Below, one piece after another: positions 20,831 through 33,471 of a stretch of DNA of 44,363 nt. The DNA lies in NCBI GenBank assembly GCA_905221605.1, contig CAJNDS010000095.1, positions 188,001-232,363 on the forward strand, given 5' to 3'. The stretch's first letter is position 1; every line of letters begins with the position of its first letter. Source of the stretch: Symbiodinium natans (taxonomy: Eukaryota > Sar > Dinophyceae > Suessiales > Symbiodiniaceae). The translations under genes were made by a program, and so were the position numbers. The notes under the pieces were generated by a model that ran no database searches, was not told where the DNA came from, and worked only from the letters and a program-made list of their open reading frames with translations.

Positions 20831-21226
20831 TCAGCTTTTCTGAGCCACGCCGCCCTTCAAATGACGAATTACTGGAGGCCTGTGTTGGCCAGGGAAATGC
20901 AACCAAGCCGGAGTGCGAGCGGCTGTAGAGGGGTGTTTCGGCTTCAGGCTCCAAACTCCACTTGTGTGTGCACGCCATCCGAAAGGTGCATGTAGGGCAA
21001 CCCGCAAAACCAGAATCTCAACAAAACATCCGGCACCACCGGGCAGTTCGAAGGATAGAAGCAGCGCAACACGCTGTGGTGTTGCGCATTCCTCGTCAGA
21101 CAACGGGCCTGTGTTCAGTGCACCTATCACCCCAACGCCAAAGGTGCCGTCCAGTTGCGGCGACGATACCTAGCCCAAGAGTTGTGTTCGCGTGCTCGCG
21201 GGCCGCCTCTGTCGAGTCATAGCCAG

Positions 21227-24200
21227 TGCACGGGACATGCATGCTGGTGGTCCAAGCGTTGCACCTCTCAGTTTCCTTTCCGCACGGTGACGGAAAGCGA
21301 CTCAGGGTCGAGGAAGCAAATTGGAAGAGCGCTGAACTCGAAACGTTGAACCCCTGCAGCGTAAGTGAGCTTGCAGGCCTGGGTTTGAGATCGTTGTTGA
21401 TGTCGGGTGGCAGGATTTGGCTTCCTTTTTGCAAACACACGAACGAGGGTGCGGACATGTAAATAAGGTCTTTCGAAGAGGGGTGAGGGTGCGGGGTGAG
21501 GGTGCGGTCAACCCGAAACGCAGCTAGTGGGCTCTGTAAGATTGACACAGGTTGGCACACGTGCTGCACACACCAAGTAGCATCTGCGATGCCCCCAGGT
21601 ACCTGATGCCTTTTTTGACCTGATCTTGGTTGCTGTTGAGGATGCAAGTATGACGGAAGCATGATGCATCAAATGGCCATAAGAGCAAACTGGTGATGAT
21701 TGGGATCCTCATGTCGACAATGGGTTGGTTGGAGATGATGCAGGGTCTGCGAGGCAATTCCCCCATAACCAGGTCAATCGTGCAGAGATCGTGCATAAAT
21801 TTGCATCGCAGTAACATTGCTTTCGCGAACTACATTTCACCGGGCAGACCAAACGCGGAACGTGTAAGTGCTGGCAGGCCGTATGGTCTGCAAGTGATGC
21901 AAATAGAACATCACAAGATCTGAGAAGCAGCGCTTCAAACAACCAACTGTTTACGTTAAGCAACCAGTCTCTGAAACTTGCAAGCATCTTCGTTGGAGAG
22001 TTAATTGAATCTACGGGCTCATGTTTTTTTGAGTCTGTGGCTGTCTACATATTCGAAGTTGTGTTTGTGACGTCAAAGCAGCAAGCCCGACAGAAACAAG
22101 AGAGCGAAGAGAGCTGGAAGACAGCGCTGTTTGTTGCAGTTCTTCAAGGCTTGTCCGCATTATTGTCGTGGCATGCCACTCACGTCCTGTTCCCCTGAGG
22201 TGGACCGCCTGGCCAGCAGATGCCACGAAGAGTACGAGGGGCTGCTGCAGGTCGCTTGGGCAAAGACATGCTTTCTTCCTGCAACAGTCTAGCCTAGTCT
22301 GGGCGGCGTGCTTGCTGCTAATTTTGTCAGGCCCATGGTGAATGACAATTCGTATTCGGTTGGCCGTTGCTGTCTGTGCCCGACAGGCTTTCTGCGAGAG
22401 CGAAGATGCGCGGTGCCCCAGTTGGGGGACGCGGCAACATGGAACATGACCAGATGTGATCATCACTCCTTGCTTGTCCCTGGCAGGAAGTCAAGCCGTG
22501 AGCGTTCAGCAAAGATTTAGTTGAACATATTGGCGAGGCAAGGAAGCAGGCCGAAGACCTCATCGAGAAGATTGGTGGCCTGAGCCTTATGAGATTGATG
22601 GGCATGGGCATCAACTGAAGAGCTTCTTGCATGGTGCACAGGTCGCAGCAGCGGTGGTGACATTGCAAGCAGGCTGAGGGTAATGGAGGCGCGGCGCTTC
22701 AGAGAGATCGGCGATGTGTGTTTTGGACATGGCGCTGCAGATTCAGTTCGTTTCTGTCAGTTTCGATGTTGAAGGGTGAGATGGTTGCCAACGAAGATGG
22801 CTACCTGAATCGACGGACGTAGAGTCAAAGTCAGCTTGCCAGAACGAGCTCCAGCAGCAAGCCCGGAGCCATGCGAAGCTCATCGAGGAGAAGAACAGCC
22901 TCGAGGACGTCTGCTCTCTCTTGCATTTGTCTCTTGCTGTCTGGAGTCACCACAAAGGCTTGCCTTCGTACAGGTGACCATGGAGGAAGGCGAAAGTACT
23001 GCGGCACCTTAGCTGGCAAGATGTTTAGTCACTTTAGTTCAAATTTTCGTCATGTTTCAGGCAGTTCGTGAAGATGTTGCAACGCTGGCAAGGCGGGACT
23101 TCGTGGAAAAGTCCGCCAACTCGAGCAGGAAAGCGCTGCAGGGAGCACGTGAGGAATCCATTCATACCCTTACGTCGCGTCCATCGTCCTGGGTGTTTTG
23201 TTTATGTTGATACATTACTCTTTGACCCTGAGACATATCAATGGACATGACCTCGCCGATGTTTTTTTGCTTAGCCTCACCTCGATCCACATGCAAGACC
23301 CTTTGTCTTGATATATCAATATCATGCTTGCACTGACCCGTAGCCGTCACGAGAAGTGTCGAGTACTTTCTGGAGACCGTAAGGCTCCCCATGCTCCCCT
23401 TGTTCCCTGCCCCCCAAACCCAAATTCTTGCTACCCAGTTCACCGTCAACAATCTGACATGCACTCTTGGACGATGTAGCTACTCGAGCTTCGTCAGCTT
23501 CTGCCCCTCTCTTTCATTTCCTTTAAGCACTGGTTGCACTTGTGGTTCAGTCTTGCAATGGTGCTGCCCCAAATTGGGAAGCCCCCTATCTGTATGAGGA
23601 ACTCCTCCATCTTCGTCGCCGGCAGCATGCTTGGCCCGATTCCGAGCCCAGGGCGTGGGCAGGTTCAGATGTCTGAAGCAGGTATCCGAAGCAGATATTC
23701 GAAGCAGATGCCACTTCGTTGCCACTTCGCTTGTAAGGCCGGCTGAAGTCAGTGATGTCAGGGTGAGTGAGAAGCGAGGTCTGGTCGTGCACCAAGCGTC
23801 CGGCTACTCGTAGCGGCTAGCGTTTCAACATAGCGTCGAAATTGGATCTGCAGCTCCATTCTTGCAGCAAATGCCGACACCTTCGATCTGATCTGTGCCT
23901 GGATGCTTGGACCTGGAAAGCTTGTGGCAAGAATCTCAGGTCAAGTCGGATTCTGAGCTTTCCATGTGCGAAGACGACAGTTTCTCAGAGGTTGGGCACC
24001 TTTCCGACACAGATGACGTGATAGCAGATTGACGGGTTCGTCTTTGTCTCTGTCACTAGGATGTCCCGATTTGCCAGGCCGAGCAATTCGTGAAGAAAGA
24101 TCGACTAAGACCTGAGGCACCTCTCGTGTTGCCTCATTCCGGATGTCAGCCGAAGCATCTTGAGATGCTTTGAACTTGTTCCGGATGCTGCTCCTGCCAT

Positions 24201-25850
24201 TTCTGTCCAAGCAGTAATCGAACATTGCGCTGGTCGTTCAGTCACGGGCGCTCTGCGGCCTGCGGAGCCAGCTTGAAAACCGCTTCCCAATAACTCTTAA
24301 GCCAAAGCCAATCAGTTTGAAGATGTTTTCGACGCACTAGAACTATGTGACTTCCAGTATGTGACAATACCAGGAAAGCTTCATCAAACGGTTGTGAATT
24401 CAACAAAGCTGGACCAAGATTGAGTGTGTCATAGACATGTTTGCCATTGCAGAAAGCGGCAAGGCAGAACCCGCTGCCCGCCAGGTTGCTCCACCGGCAT
24501 TCGCAGTGGCTGGAACTGCACAGACAGATACGGAGTTCTACTTCTGCAAAGGTAAACAGCCCAGTGGTGCAGTGGTGCAGTGGCTCCAGTCGCTTTTGCC
24601 AGTCGTTTCCCATGCTGAGACGATGACTTCCAGCCGCCCGAAGAAATCAACTTCGGGCAATACAGCGCAATCTTTCAGCTGGATGCCCAGTCCTGTTGAC
24701 ATCCTTCATGTGTTGGAGTTCAAGTGTGTGTGTGTGTGTGTGTGTGTGTGCTTGATTCAGGACTGTGCAGAGGCTTTACAAGATGCTCGGCAAGTACGAG
24801 CCGCTCTGCTGGCTGTACCACATGGCATCTTGCAGTGCACGCCGAATGCTGAAGTGATCTGAAGTGATAGCAGGTGGAACCCGAAGACTGGGAGTTTTCT
24901 CTACAGGACACTTGCAGTTTCCGGATCCAAGAAGACAGTATCGTTCGTGGGAAATTCGTGGTCTTTGTATCATGTTCCAATATGTTCCCTGGCCTTCGTT
25001 CCAATCGGGCCAGGAAAGATGAATGCAGCTCCGATGAAGAGGTGCTCCAGGGTCGGCGCCCGTCGCTTCAGGGGCCGTCTGTGTGGAGACCTCGGACATC
25101 CGGACATCCCTTCCATGTCGGCATTTGGCTGAATTTCCAGTTGAGGCTGGGAAACAATCGAACTACCGCCGCTTGACATGCAGCATCGTGCAATGACGTG
25201 CAATGGTACGTGAAGTGAGAGGCATTGGAAGTGCGCAACTGCCGTCAAACTTCAAAGCCTAAGCGCCCTGTACCCCGCAAGGAGATTCGCAGGCTGAAGG
25301 TCAAAGTGCAAGAAGCGCACCAACAGGCGCTCCAAAAGTGCTCAGCGCCTCAAACAAGTTTTGCGGAACTTTCGCAAGTGGCTCCAGATCGAAGCAGGCC
25401 GCGGCGTCCCAGCTAAAGGAGCAGCTCGATTGCCTTCGGCCTGCAGTCAGCGGCTTGTGCCATTTCCCACGAATTCCTGCAAAACAGAGAATGCATTTTG
25501 AAGTATAGTCTGTCCGTCGAGCGCAAGGTGAAGGGGAACTTCGACGGCTGGCTGGCAAATCTCTTGAAGGACCAAGCAACCGCTCGGCAGATTCACGAAG
25601 ACCCCAAAATGGATGTGAACGTCTGAAGCACGGCGAGCTCGGGGACGATTTTGATTTGGAGTGTGGAGAGTGTGGCAGGAATCAGGTTCAGACAAGCTTC
25701 GAGCTGGACGGTGCGCCCAGAACGCCCAGACTGCTGAAAGACGAGAGCTTGTTGCCCTCTGCACCTGGGAGGCTACCGGACCCAGAGAAGCTTTTTGACG
25801 CAGTCTTCCCTGGCATGTTTTCAAGCATTTCCAATCATCTTCAAACGGTT
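21227..25850 (+). CDS. Multi-exon coiled-coil protein (at least 17 exons), ends unresolved
   Basis: Phase-consistent chain: 21227-21360, 21660-21863, 22200-22250, 22387-22409, 22510-22574, 22835-22908, 23061-23144, 23940-23990, 24078-24116, 24316-24356, 24453-24551, 24761-24824, 24874 onward; then, after an unresolved join, 25258-25344, 25398-25438, 25488-25616, 25679 onward. The first two exons end in consensus GTAAGT donors. The peptide is coiled coil across many joins, for example EARKQAEDLIEKI joined to ACQNELQQQARSHAKLIEEK, then REDVATLARRDFVEKSANS; later RLYKMLGKYEPLCWLYHM, then KEIRRLKVKVQEAHQQALQK, SQLKEQLDCLRECILKYSLS, and a Pro-rich end (SLLPSAPGRLPDPEKLF). No named domain is recognised. 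It may be one gene with the block at 18952, or two. An alternative end is TGA at 24855-24857. Confidence 0.5.
24725..24750. repeat. (TG)13 microsatellite just upstream of a splice acceptor
   Basis: A TG run followed by CTTGATTCAG and the exon at 24761. Confidence 0.9.
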
Positions 25851-25974
25851 TCAATCACTCGTGGGCCCTTGAGTTGTGGAGTTGTGAGGGTAGTTGAAGT
25901 AGCATCTCATAGTATCTCTAAATGATATCTGCTCAAGCCATGTGTCTTGTTGGTCCTTGGCGCGGGTCAGAGCC

Positions 25975-26019
25975 ATGGCCGATGATCTTCGCCAGCGCGC
26001 TGAGCAATTAAGGTTGCAG
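25975..26019 (+). CDS. Possible first exon (MADDLRQRAEQLRLQ)
   Basis: ATG five bases after an AG (GGGTCAG|AGCCATGGCC), then 15 helical codons ending at CAG|GTGGGA, a usable GT donor. It may be the start of the IQANK1-like gene, with the leader trans-spliced at that AG, or an exon of the preceding coiled-coil gene. In 26020-27149 I see only weak open frames, one reading EDATARITPRRPGIPALAK near 26505, and no supported exon. Confidence 0.3.
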
Positions 26020-27149
26020 GTGGGAGTCATAAACGGGTCTCAAGAGCCAGCCAATCAAGATGCCTTTAATGGCTGTTTCCCGTCAGACTTGTTCAAGTTT
26101 GCCAGGCAGCCGAGCTGGTTCTGAGGACGGTTGAGTTGGCTAGAGCAATGTGCCCCAGAATGAACCTCTGATAGTTTGCCGAAAGATGTCTGAAGGAAGA
26201 TTCTGACAGATGGATGCTTGGCCTTCTTGGTGAACCAGGTGTTTTAGAGCGGGCTGCGCTAGGGATGGACGGTGCATCAACAACTGGGAGGAGCGATACT
26301 TTGGGGCATCGGCGCGAAAGGTTTAGGAGATCTTAGGAGTTTAGGACTTGGGGAGGCAAGGTCGCCTGCATCGTTCTGGGTCTCTGGCGAGGCGACTCTG
26401 AGACAGATCTCTGCGTGCTGGAGGCTGCAGTGCTTGAGGCTGGGTAAGCTGGAGCAGTGCTGGAGCACAAGGCTATAGCGACTAGAGATTTTATCTAGCT
26501 TCGAGGATGCAACCGCTCGAATCACGCCTCGTCGCCCCGGAATCCCTGCACTCGCAAAAATATTCGGGGTAGTCGGAGTTGATGTGCCAAAACGACAGCG
26601 CGATGTACTGGCATGATGAATGGGTACAAGATCGACAGCTGCAGCTGGAACACTGCTGAAACCATGAAACAAGTCGTCGATGCCTGAACGTGTGCGCAAA
26701 CCCTGCAGTGAAGTTGTCGTTGTGTTGTGTCAGTTATGTCAGCAGATGTCGGGGCAGATGTCGGCAGGGCACTCGGGAGGGACCTGCGATGACCTGCGTG
26801 ATACGTCGTGGGTGGCACCTCCCAGCAATGGAGGGGATCGGGGGATTCGCGGAGTTGGAGTGGTCGGAGTGGTTGGCCCTTTGGAGTATACAATGCGCTA
26901 CCACAAGCGGCTGAAGAGGCTCCTGCCGCTGTAGTGATACGGAAGCTCTGCACAAGAAGCCGTGATTCCAGGAAATAACGAGGTCGCGATGGGATGAACT
27001 CGATGCCAACACATTTTCTTGGAAGTGTTGCGTGTAGCTGACCACTCGGTGTGAATGCTTTAACTGGAGGGGCCGTATAGCTTGTTTCCGGTTTCTATTT
27101 TCTGACTGCGTCTATTTTGGCTTTGGAGGCCCGGCAGCTTCCAGGCCAG

Positions 27150-29152
27150 GCATCTCGTCGAAACCTGCAGGTGATTTTGGACGTTATATGGCTACAGAAA
27201 ATATATTGGTTATGAAAGGTTATAGGGCTGCCAAGATGCGTTTTGCCCTCTGAACTTGCCGTCTCGGGGAAGGAGTCAATGCAGAGCTGCTGGCAGCCGC
27301 CGAAGCAAAGCTAGATGAACAGGCTGGTTATCTGGAAGAGAAGCCGGAAGTACTTCGAGAGCGTCTTTTCGACGCTGTGAACGATGGTGATTTGGCAGCG
27401 GCTGTGGGCTGCTTGGATGCCAATGCGGGAACTTCAGCCCAGCTGCATATTGATGTGATGGATCATGATGGCAACACGCCGCTCTCTGAAGCCGCTTGCT
27501 ACGGAGAAGTTGAGCTGGCAAGGTTGTTCCTCTCACGAGGGGCGCATCCTGACTCGCGGAATGAACTGGGCCGCACGCCGCTGTGGCGAGCATGCTATAA
27601 CGGCCACGCTGACATTGTCCAACTCTTGCTGCAACATGGTGCAGATAAGTCAATCCCGAACAACCTGGGAGAGGAGCCCATCAAGTGTCTTCGATCTAGC
27701 AGCGAATGTGTTTCCTTTCGTTTTTGTGCTGATAAACGTGCTCTTCATGTTGGTCTGCATCATTTTTTCGCACATTGTTCCAGGTACGGCACTGCTGCCA
27801 CAAGGTCATTCATCGAGTCTTGGGACCCTTTGGAGACGGAACGTCTCAAGGAGTCACTGAATCTGAAGCACTGGCAGAAAGCTTCAGCAACATCGGCCCT
27901 TGCGCCATTAGTGGTGGAGCGGAAACAAAGTCCGTGCCTGTGGATGAATCCAGACTACGATGTTGAAATAACGGGTTCGAAACGGCTTTGTTGCATGCAC
28001 TCGCTTGCCGCTCTTAATGTTGCGCTCAGGCTCGAGGAGATGATCTCAAACGGCAATCTGACCTGGCCTGTCAAGGTTGCATTAGGAGAGCTGCAGCTTG
28101 CCTTGATCGCAGCGCACGATGCGGGCAAGGCACGTCCTGCACCCACGCCCCACCTGAAATGAATATTGTCCCGGAGAGAAAGGAGTTCTGCCATGGTGTG
28201 CCTGCATGATGTAACAGATTGCCTCGAGCTGGCAGGTGCCGTTGGTGATCGCAAACGGGTTGCAGCAGGTTGAGCAATTTCTTCTTTACTCATGCGACGG
28301 GCTGATAGATGGAAAGCAATTGATCTTCGAAGTCCTCATCAAGAAGAGTACATCGATGGATGAAGCGCGAGGGCGGCTTAGGGAGTCCCTTCTGCTGCTC
28401 ACCTACAAAAGAGCGAAACATAGCTGTCAGTTGTCAGTTGGCCATTTTGTCAGAAATCTTATCTTTCAAAATCTCTCAAAGACCATTCGGAGGTCCACAA
28501 TGGAAACGCATGGATCCGGCCACATACTCCACGTGCGACTGGGGGAATCGGCCTGCGACTTCAATAACTTCTGCGCGCCGGGCTTCTTTCCACAAGAGGT
28601 CTTTGGAGGACCTCAGCGATGGAATGATGAGGAGGCTGTCCAGAGGTGTTCAGAGGTTTTCAGGATCAGTGTTTGATGCACGGTCCTGTGAACCCTTGGT
28701 GACGGGTCTTCAGGTGCACCGCCACTTTCCAGATCCCCTGGTTTGCCTCCAGCCAGAGTTCCGCTTGGCATCGGCCCCGGACCAGGAAATGCAAGCTGCG
28801 TACAGTTGAAAAGACGCCAAGAAAATCAAGAAAACGACGCCTTGATGTAGATTTTTTCACAGAATTGTCATGTAGAAATTGTGCAGGTGGTGAAGAGATC
28901 TCTCAGAATATTCAGAACAGATGTAGATTCCCTCATCCTCAGAAGCTCTCAGAGTGCTTCTTGCTCCTCAGGTGGTGAGCTCTCGCTTTACGATGTGCGA
29001 TGTCCATGAGTACCTTGCGGACAAGCTTCCCTACTTTCAGGCGACTCAGAGAGTTCTTTTCCTAACAGTTTCTCCTAAGGTCTTTGTTGCTTCTTCTCTG
29101 TCTTCTCCAGGACATGGCCATCATCGAAGTGGATCCTGCCTCTGTGCCATGA
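27150..29152 (+). CDS. IQANK1-like: IQANK1-like ankyrin-repeat protein (C-terminal part, 8 exons)
   Basis: Exons: 27150-27170 (tentative), 27285-27684, 27784-28129, 28236-28393, 28493-28655, 28714-28767, 28972-29040, 29111-29152 (TGA). Phases close across all seven joins. After a helical lead-in (DEQAGYLEEKPEVLRERLFD) come two ankyrin repeats: DGNTPLSEAACYGEVELA...LFLSRGAHPD and LGRTPLWRACYNGHADIVQL...GAD. Then KYGTAATRSFIESWD and a C-terminal region with PLVIANGLQQVEQFLLYS, ILHVRLGESACDFNNFC, FRLVVSSRFT and YLADKLPYFQDMAIIEVDP. I recall this order from dinoflagellate proteins annotated as IQ-motif and ankyrin-repeat protein 1; the function is unknown, probably a binding scaffold. The N-terminal IQ part was not found. 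Donors are GT, GC, GC, GT, GC and GC after exon 2. The internal 28656 donor is the least certain. Confidence 0.83.
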
Positions 29153-29252
29153 TTCTGAATCAATGCCGATGCCAGTCCACTGTACAAAGCTTGCCGGGTC
29201 TCATCTAGTGTCCCTGGGCTTGTATCATACTTTCCTAGACTCTTGCACCGCC

Positions 29253-31539
29253 ATGGGCCGCCAATTCGCACACCCTGTCACCATGCTGCAAGAACAAGAG
29301 TTGTAGTTGTTGAGTTGCAGAATGTTGCAGAGCAAGTCGGCGAGCGCTCGGTTTTCAGAGTCGTTTTCCTTGGCAGCTTTGAGCTGGCAGGTCTTGGAAG
29401 TCACCCAGGGTGAAGGCTTGGAACATGGATTAGGTGCCTTGCAGGAGGTATCAAAGATGTGTCTCACGTCTTGGGAAGGCCTGAGGCGGCGTGTGCGTGA
29501 GCTAGAGGACCTCAATTTGATTCATGAGTTTGATGAGCGTTGACAGTGGAACATGACTAAATATTCTGAGGAGAGCGAGAATTGATCTTTCGGGGTGAGC
29601 ACTGGCCAGGACAGCTTGAATCGCTTGATCCCAGTTGCCGATCGTCTGCGCCAAAGCGAAGGTGCACGCAAAATGCAGCCCCACTTTGCAAAGTGCAAAG
29701 TTGGCACGCCTTGACGTTGTTGACTCGACGTCTGTCCAGGTGGAGACAGTGGGAGCTTTTGGAAGAGGGTCATGCGATCGGTGAAGCACAGCATGACGGC
29801 GAGACGAGGTGCCACATTTCAGCTTTCGATTGAGCGCTCCAGCGACTCATTGCTATGACTTGTGATTCAGTGATGAACTTTCGGTGAACGTCAGGGCTGA
29901 CAGTTCACTACGACTGCAATTTTGTTGGTCATCTCTGGCTTGGTGAGGATCTTCCGCAATGAAAGCAGACGCTGTCCAACGCACGCGGAAAGCTTAGAAG
30001 GCTTACATATTCCAGCACCCGACCAGCTGCTTTGTTTGAAGATGTCCGGCGGCAGTGAGGAATACCAAGATGAATCAGATCAACACACTGGCCAGGTTGC
30101 AAGGCCTGTAACTTAACTTGCCTTAGCATATCAGAAGCTTGCAACTTTTCGCATTCCACAGGTGAATTGGCCCTCATCTGGCAGACGATGCCGCCGAAGC
30201 CACAAAAGCTGGTGCCCAGACTTTGCTAACTCGAAAGCGCATGAGCAGTCACGACTGAAGTCCAAACACTCGAAATGCGACGTCATGGAATCCAACCTTC
30301 TCCGACACGCTAAGCCGCTAAGCTGCTAGGCTGCTGGGACATTGCTGTTGCGCCCGCTGGCACCGCAGGCCAACGGCATAGACATTTGCTAAGACCATGT
30401 CAAGCCGTGCTCCTTCTTCTTGTCAGGTGCTTCAAGAAGCAGTGAGGAACTTCTATCTGAAATCTTGCAACAGGCACAAGCAGGTGCAGGGTTTGCAGCT
30501 GTGTATTCTTGCCGTGGATCTGCTCCGAATTGCGCCGAACGAGCCCCATGAATCCAGAAGTCAGGAATGGAATGTAACGGCAAAGGCTGTGAGAACTTTC
30601 GTTTTCATGGAAGTGTTTGTGCCCGCTTTAGCAGGTGGAGCAAGCGGTCTACAATCTCTGCCGAGCTGTGCCTTGGCATGGTTGGGACATGCGAGCGGCC
30701 TGCCGGGACATGCAGACATGTGGGGACATGTGGGGACATGTGCGGACATGCGGGCACACGTGGCATGTTGCCAAAATGCTGCGTTGGAGCGTTCACAGAC
30801 GGAGGTCCTCCAGTTTGCTGCGAGCTACAAAGCCGTGGACTCGGCAACTCCATGCAACTCCCCATCTGGAGCCGTCTCACCAAGCAGCACAGGCATTATG
30901 CCATGCGGCCATGCGGGCATGTATAGATCCAGGTTCTGCTCTTTGCGGTCATGTGCCTGGAACCTATTCGGGCAAAGGCCTCGTATAATGCCTTGTGCGC
31001 CTTTTTAAGCGCTCTGAGGCGATGTTCTCCAGCCCTCGGAGTTGGGTGGCCGTCTTCCACCTGCCAGATTCTGAGAGAAAGTAACATAAAGTCACGCCCC
31101 AGTGGTTTGCCTTGTTGTGCCTTCTTGTTTACTCTGTGGTGCCTTGTTTTGCCCAAGCTGTGCCAGCTTTCGGTGCTCCAGCGTTGTGCCGTTGTGCGCT
31201 CCCCGCAAAAGAGAAAGGTTTCCCACGAAGCGCAGCTGTACATTCCGAGCCGAGCTCTTGGGCTCTTGAGACCCGTTGAGACCGTTGAGACCGTTGAGAC
31301 TGTTGAATGACCCAAAAAGGACATTTTGACATTGTTCTCGAAACACCGTGCTGTGCCTGCAAGGTTTGCAAGTGTCAAGTTTGGCAAATCTACCATTTGA
31401 TGCGCCTCCGCTGCACACTGGAACTTTCAGCCTGGTGTGGTTCCGTACCTCTTTCCATGGTGAGGCAGCGCACACCATGAATGAGTTCATGACAGCCTTG
31501 AAGAACACTAGACGATCGAGGACCAGTCTTGGTTCGTGA
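29253..31539 (+). CDS. Helical/coiled-coil protein, about 8 exons, family unknown
   Basis: Phase-consistent exons: 29391-29507, 29610-29661, 30162-30211, 30427-30483, 30635-30664, 30799-30843, 30978 to about 31010, 31364-31539 (TGA). They read LRRRVRELE joined to DSLNRLIPVADRLRQSE, then ELALIWQTMPPKPQKL, VLQEAVRNFYLKSCNRHKQ, VEQAVYNLCR, TEVLQFAASYKAVDS, ASYNALCAFLSALR, and finally HTMNEFMTALKNTRRSR. The start is unresolved; ATG at 29253 (MGRQFAHPVTM) lies only 101 bp after the stop of the IQANK1-like gene. Donors mix GA, GT and GC. Several exons are only 30-57 bp, so individual calls could be wrong even though the chain keeps phase. No domain is recognised. Confidence 0.45.
30683..30772. repeat. 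Short tandem repeats around GGGACATGTG
   Basis: About six degenerate copies of a 10-11-bp unit centred on ACATG(T/C). They lie between two proposed exons. Cys/His-rich frames over this tract are repeat artefacts. Confidence 0.7.
31268..31302. repeat. Nonamer repeat GTTGAGACC (about 4 copies)
   Basis: Short tandem array inside a proposed intron. Confidence 0.8.
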
Positions 31540-32011
31540 CGGTCATGCTGACGGCAGTAGAGAATCTTTTCCGCTCAGATGCTTTTGGGAAGCTGAGCCT
31601 CGAATGCGCTCGCACGACCCCTCTACCCTACTAAACTCAGCATAAACTCAGCCACCCGTCGAGCATTGCGTCTGCAAATCGGGGGGGTGGGGTGCTCCTT
31701 TAGGCCCTGCAACTTGCTTCCAAGTGTCGTGCCGTCAGTGAACCAGATTTTGCTACCAAATTCAAAGGTGCGACAGGTTTGCCTGTGAAAATGCAGAAGT
31801 CTAGATGTTCTCCTATGAAAATGTGGAAGAAACAGTGGTCTTGGGGGGGGTTTTGAGGCACCCGATCCGGGTCTGCTTGTTCCAGACGCTTCTCGGCAGG
31901 AAGCCGAGGCGAATACAGATGACAGAGATGTAATATCACGACAGAGGAAAGTAGTTTCGACTTTCATTCCAAAAGGAGCAAATAAAGAAAACAGGGAGCA
32001 CAAAAACAGCT

Positions 32012-32999
32012 GCGTCTTTATGCTCGTGGAAGAGAGTAGTGGCTGTCTCGTCCCAGGATGTTTCCTGGCGGTGGAGATGGTAGCTTCGAACGAGTCAGCA
32101 AGGGCGGAGAAGGCGATGCATGATGACGCATGATGATGCATGTGGCATGGTGCACGGTGTGTTCAATGTGATTGTGCGCTGGCCACATAGTACATGTGCT
32201 GTGGAAAGGGCCCGAAGAGGAGCGAGAAGATGTGTTGTTGCCATTGCCGTCGGTTCCCAAGTTGCTATGAACCCACACTGCGTGGCGGATGTGAGATGTT
32301 GTTGAAGTCAGCTTACAGTGTTCGGATGTAGTTCGGATGTCATCGAAGAGTTCTTTGTTCAGGCTTGTCCTGGCAGCTGCAGACGTCGTGTGCAGCCGGA
32401 GCAAGGCATCTATGCAACATTCAACCCACTGGCAACGGGATCGCCACAGCATTGTGTCATGTCTTGCCGAGTTGACGGCCCAGTACTTCAACGTCATGCT
32501 TATGGGCTATGCGAGGACAGGAAATTCAGATAAATTCAGAATCTTTGTGAAGCTTTTCTTGCGCTTCAGTCCAAAGGCGGCCTCGACTGCTGCCACGTCT
32601 TGACGAGGTGCGTCAAGATTCGTATGTGAAAGTTGTGAAGGGATGAGGAAGGTTTGAGCAAATAGGTCTGGCGTGTCGCAGCTTCCAGGACTATGTGGAG
32701 TCTTCACCGTCCGAGAGTCCTGCTGTTGAGGAGCTACGGGTTCGTGCGATATGGCATGGTGATGGCGTTGACATGCTGTGATGCCATATCGACTAGGAAA
32801 AGGCGCAGGATGCTTCGGAAGCCCGCTCCACATCGAGGAGACGCTCAGGGCTTTCACGGGCTTTCCAAAAAGTTCAACGGCACACGAATCCTCGGCTCGT
32901 CCACAACAGGAACTCGATCGCCGAGTCCAGCCTCGACTCCTCGTCAGGACGTGGGGGGACTGCTGGGCTCACAAACGGTAGGCATCGGTGGGGCATGAA
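32012..32999 (+). other. Coding-like patches, exon structure unresolved
   Basis: Three stretches look protein-like in single + frames. The first is near 32012-32118 (GCFLAVEMVASNESARAEK). The second, 32337-32600, is open with LAELTAQYFNVMLMGYART and SDKFRIFVKLFLRFSPK. The third is near 32806-32950, where two frames compete. Third-position GC is 55-63%. I could not build a phase-consistent chain, and 31540-32011 and 33000-33470 hold no supported gene. Confidence 0.3.
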
Positions 33000-33471
33000 A
33001 TTGGAGCAGACTGGACAGCCTATTCTAGCTCAACAGTCTGGCCTCATCTTTCTATGAATTTTCCTTTGAAATTGTCGTTTTGCCTAAGCTCTTCAATCAG
33101 ATTTAGCTGAGGGAGTCGCTTCTCAGCAAGTGGAAAAGGTGTGAGGCCACAGGCTACGCCATGTTACGTTTAGGAACTTGTCAGACTTCAGCAGCCTTAA
33201 AACCGGACCTTTACTTGCTGGTGACTTTTCTTTGTTCTTGCTTGTGACTTTTTTCTTGTTTTTCGCTTGTGGCTTTTTGAAAAAAGCTGCTTCTCACCTG
33301 TGCTGTTTTGCGTGCAGAGGCTCAAAACACTGTAAAACACAGCGTGTTTTGCTAGCAGCTGCTAGCACGTTCATCTTCTTTTGTTGTGTCCTTATTTCTG
33401 TTGTTCTCCCTTTGTCCGCTTTCCCGTTGGATGGTCGTGCCGGGCTTGCCGAGTCCGTTGTCTCCGCTCGT

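Noticed and set aside
29253-29320. First two exons of the third coiled-coil gene joined by a 21-bp intron (29300-29320)
   Set aside because: The peptide join looks good, but 21 bp is shorter than any other intron here (minimum about 46 bp), so I left the start unresolved.
32934-32985. Peptide GDCWAHKR, resembling the calpain catalytic Cys motif
   Set aside because: Context after the motif lacks the hydrophobic helix (FLAAL-type) seen in calpains and it is 15 kb from the calpain-like exons, in a frame that competes with another.
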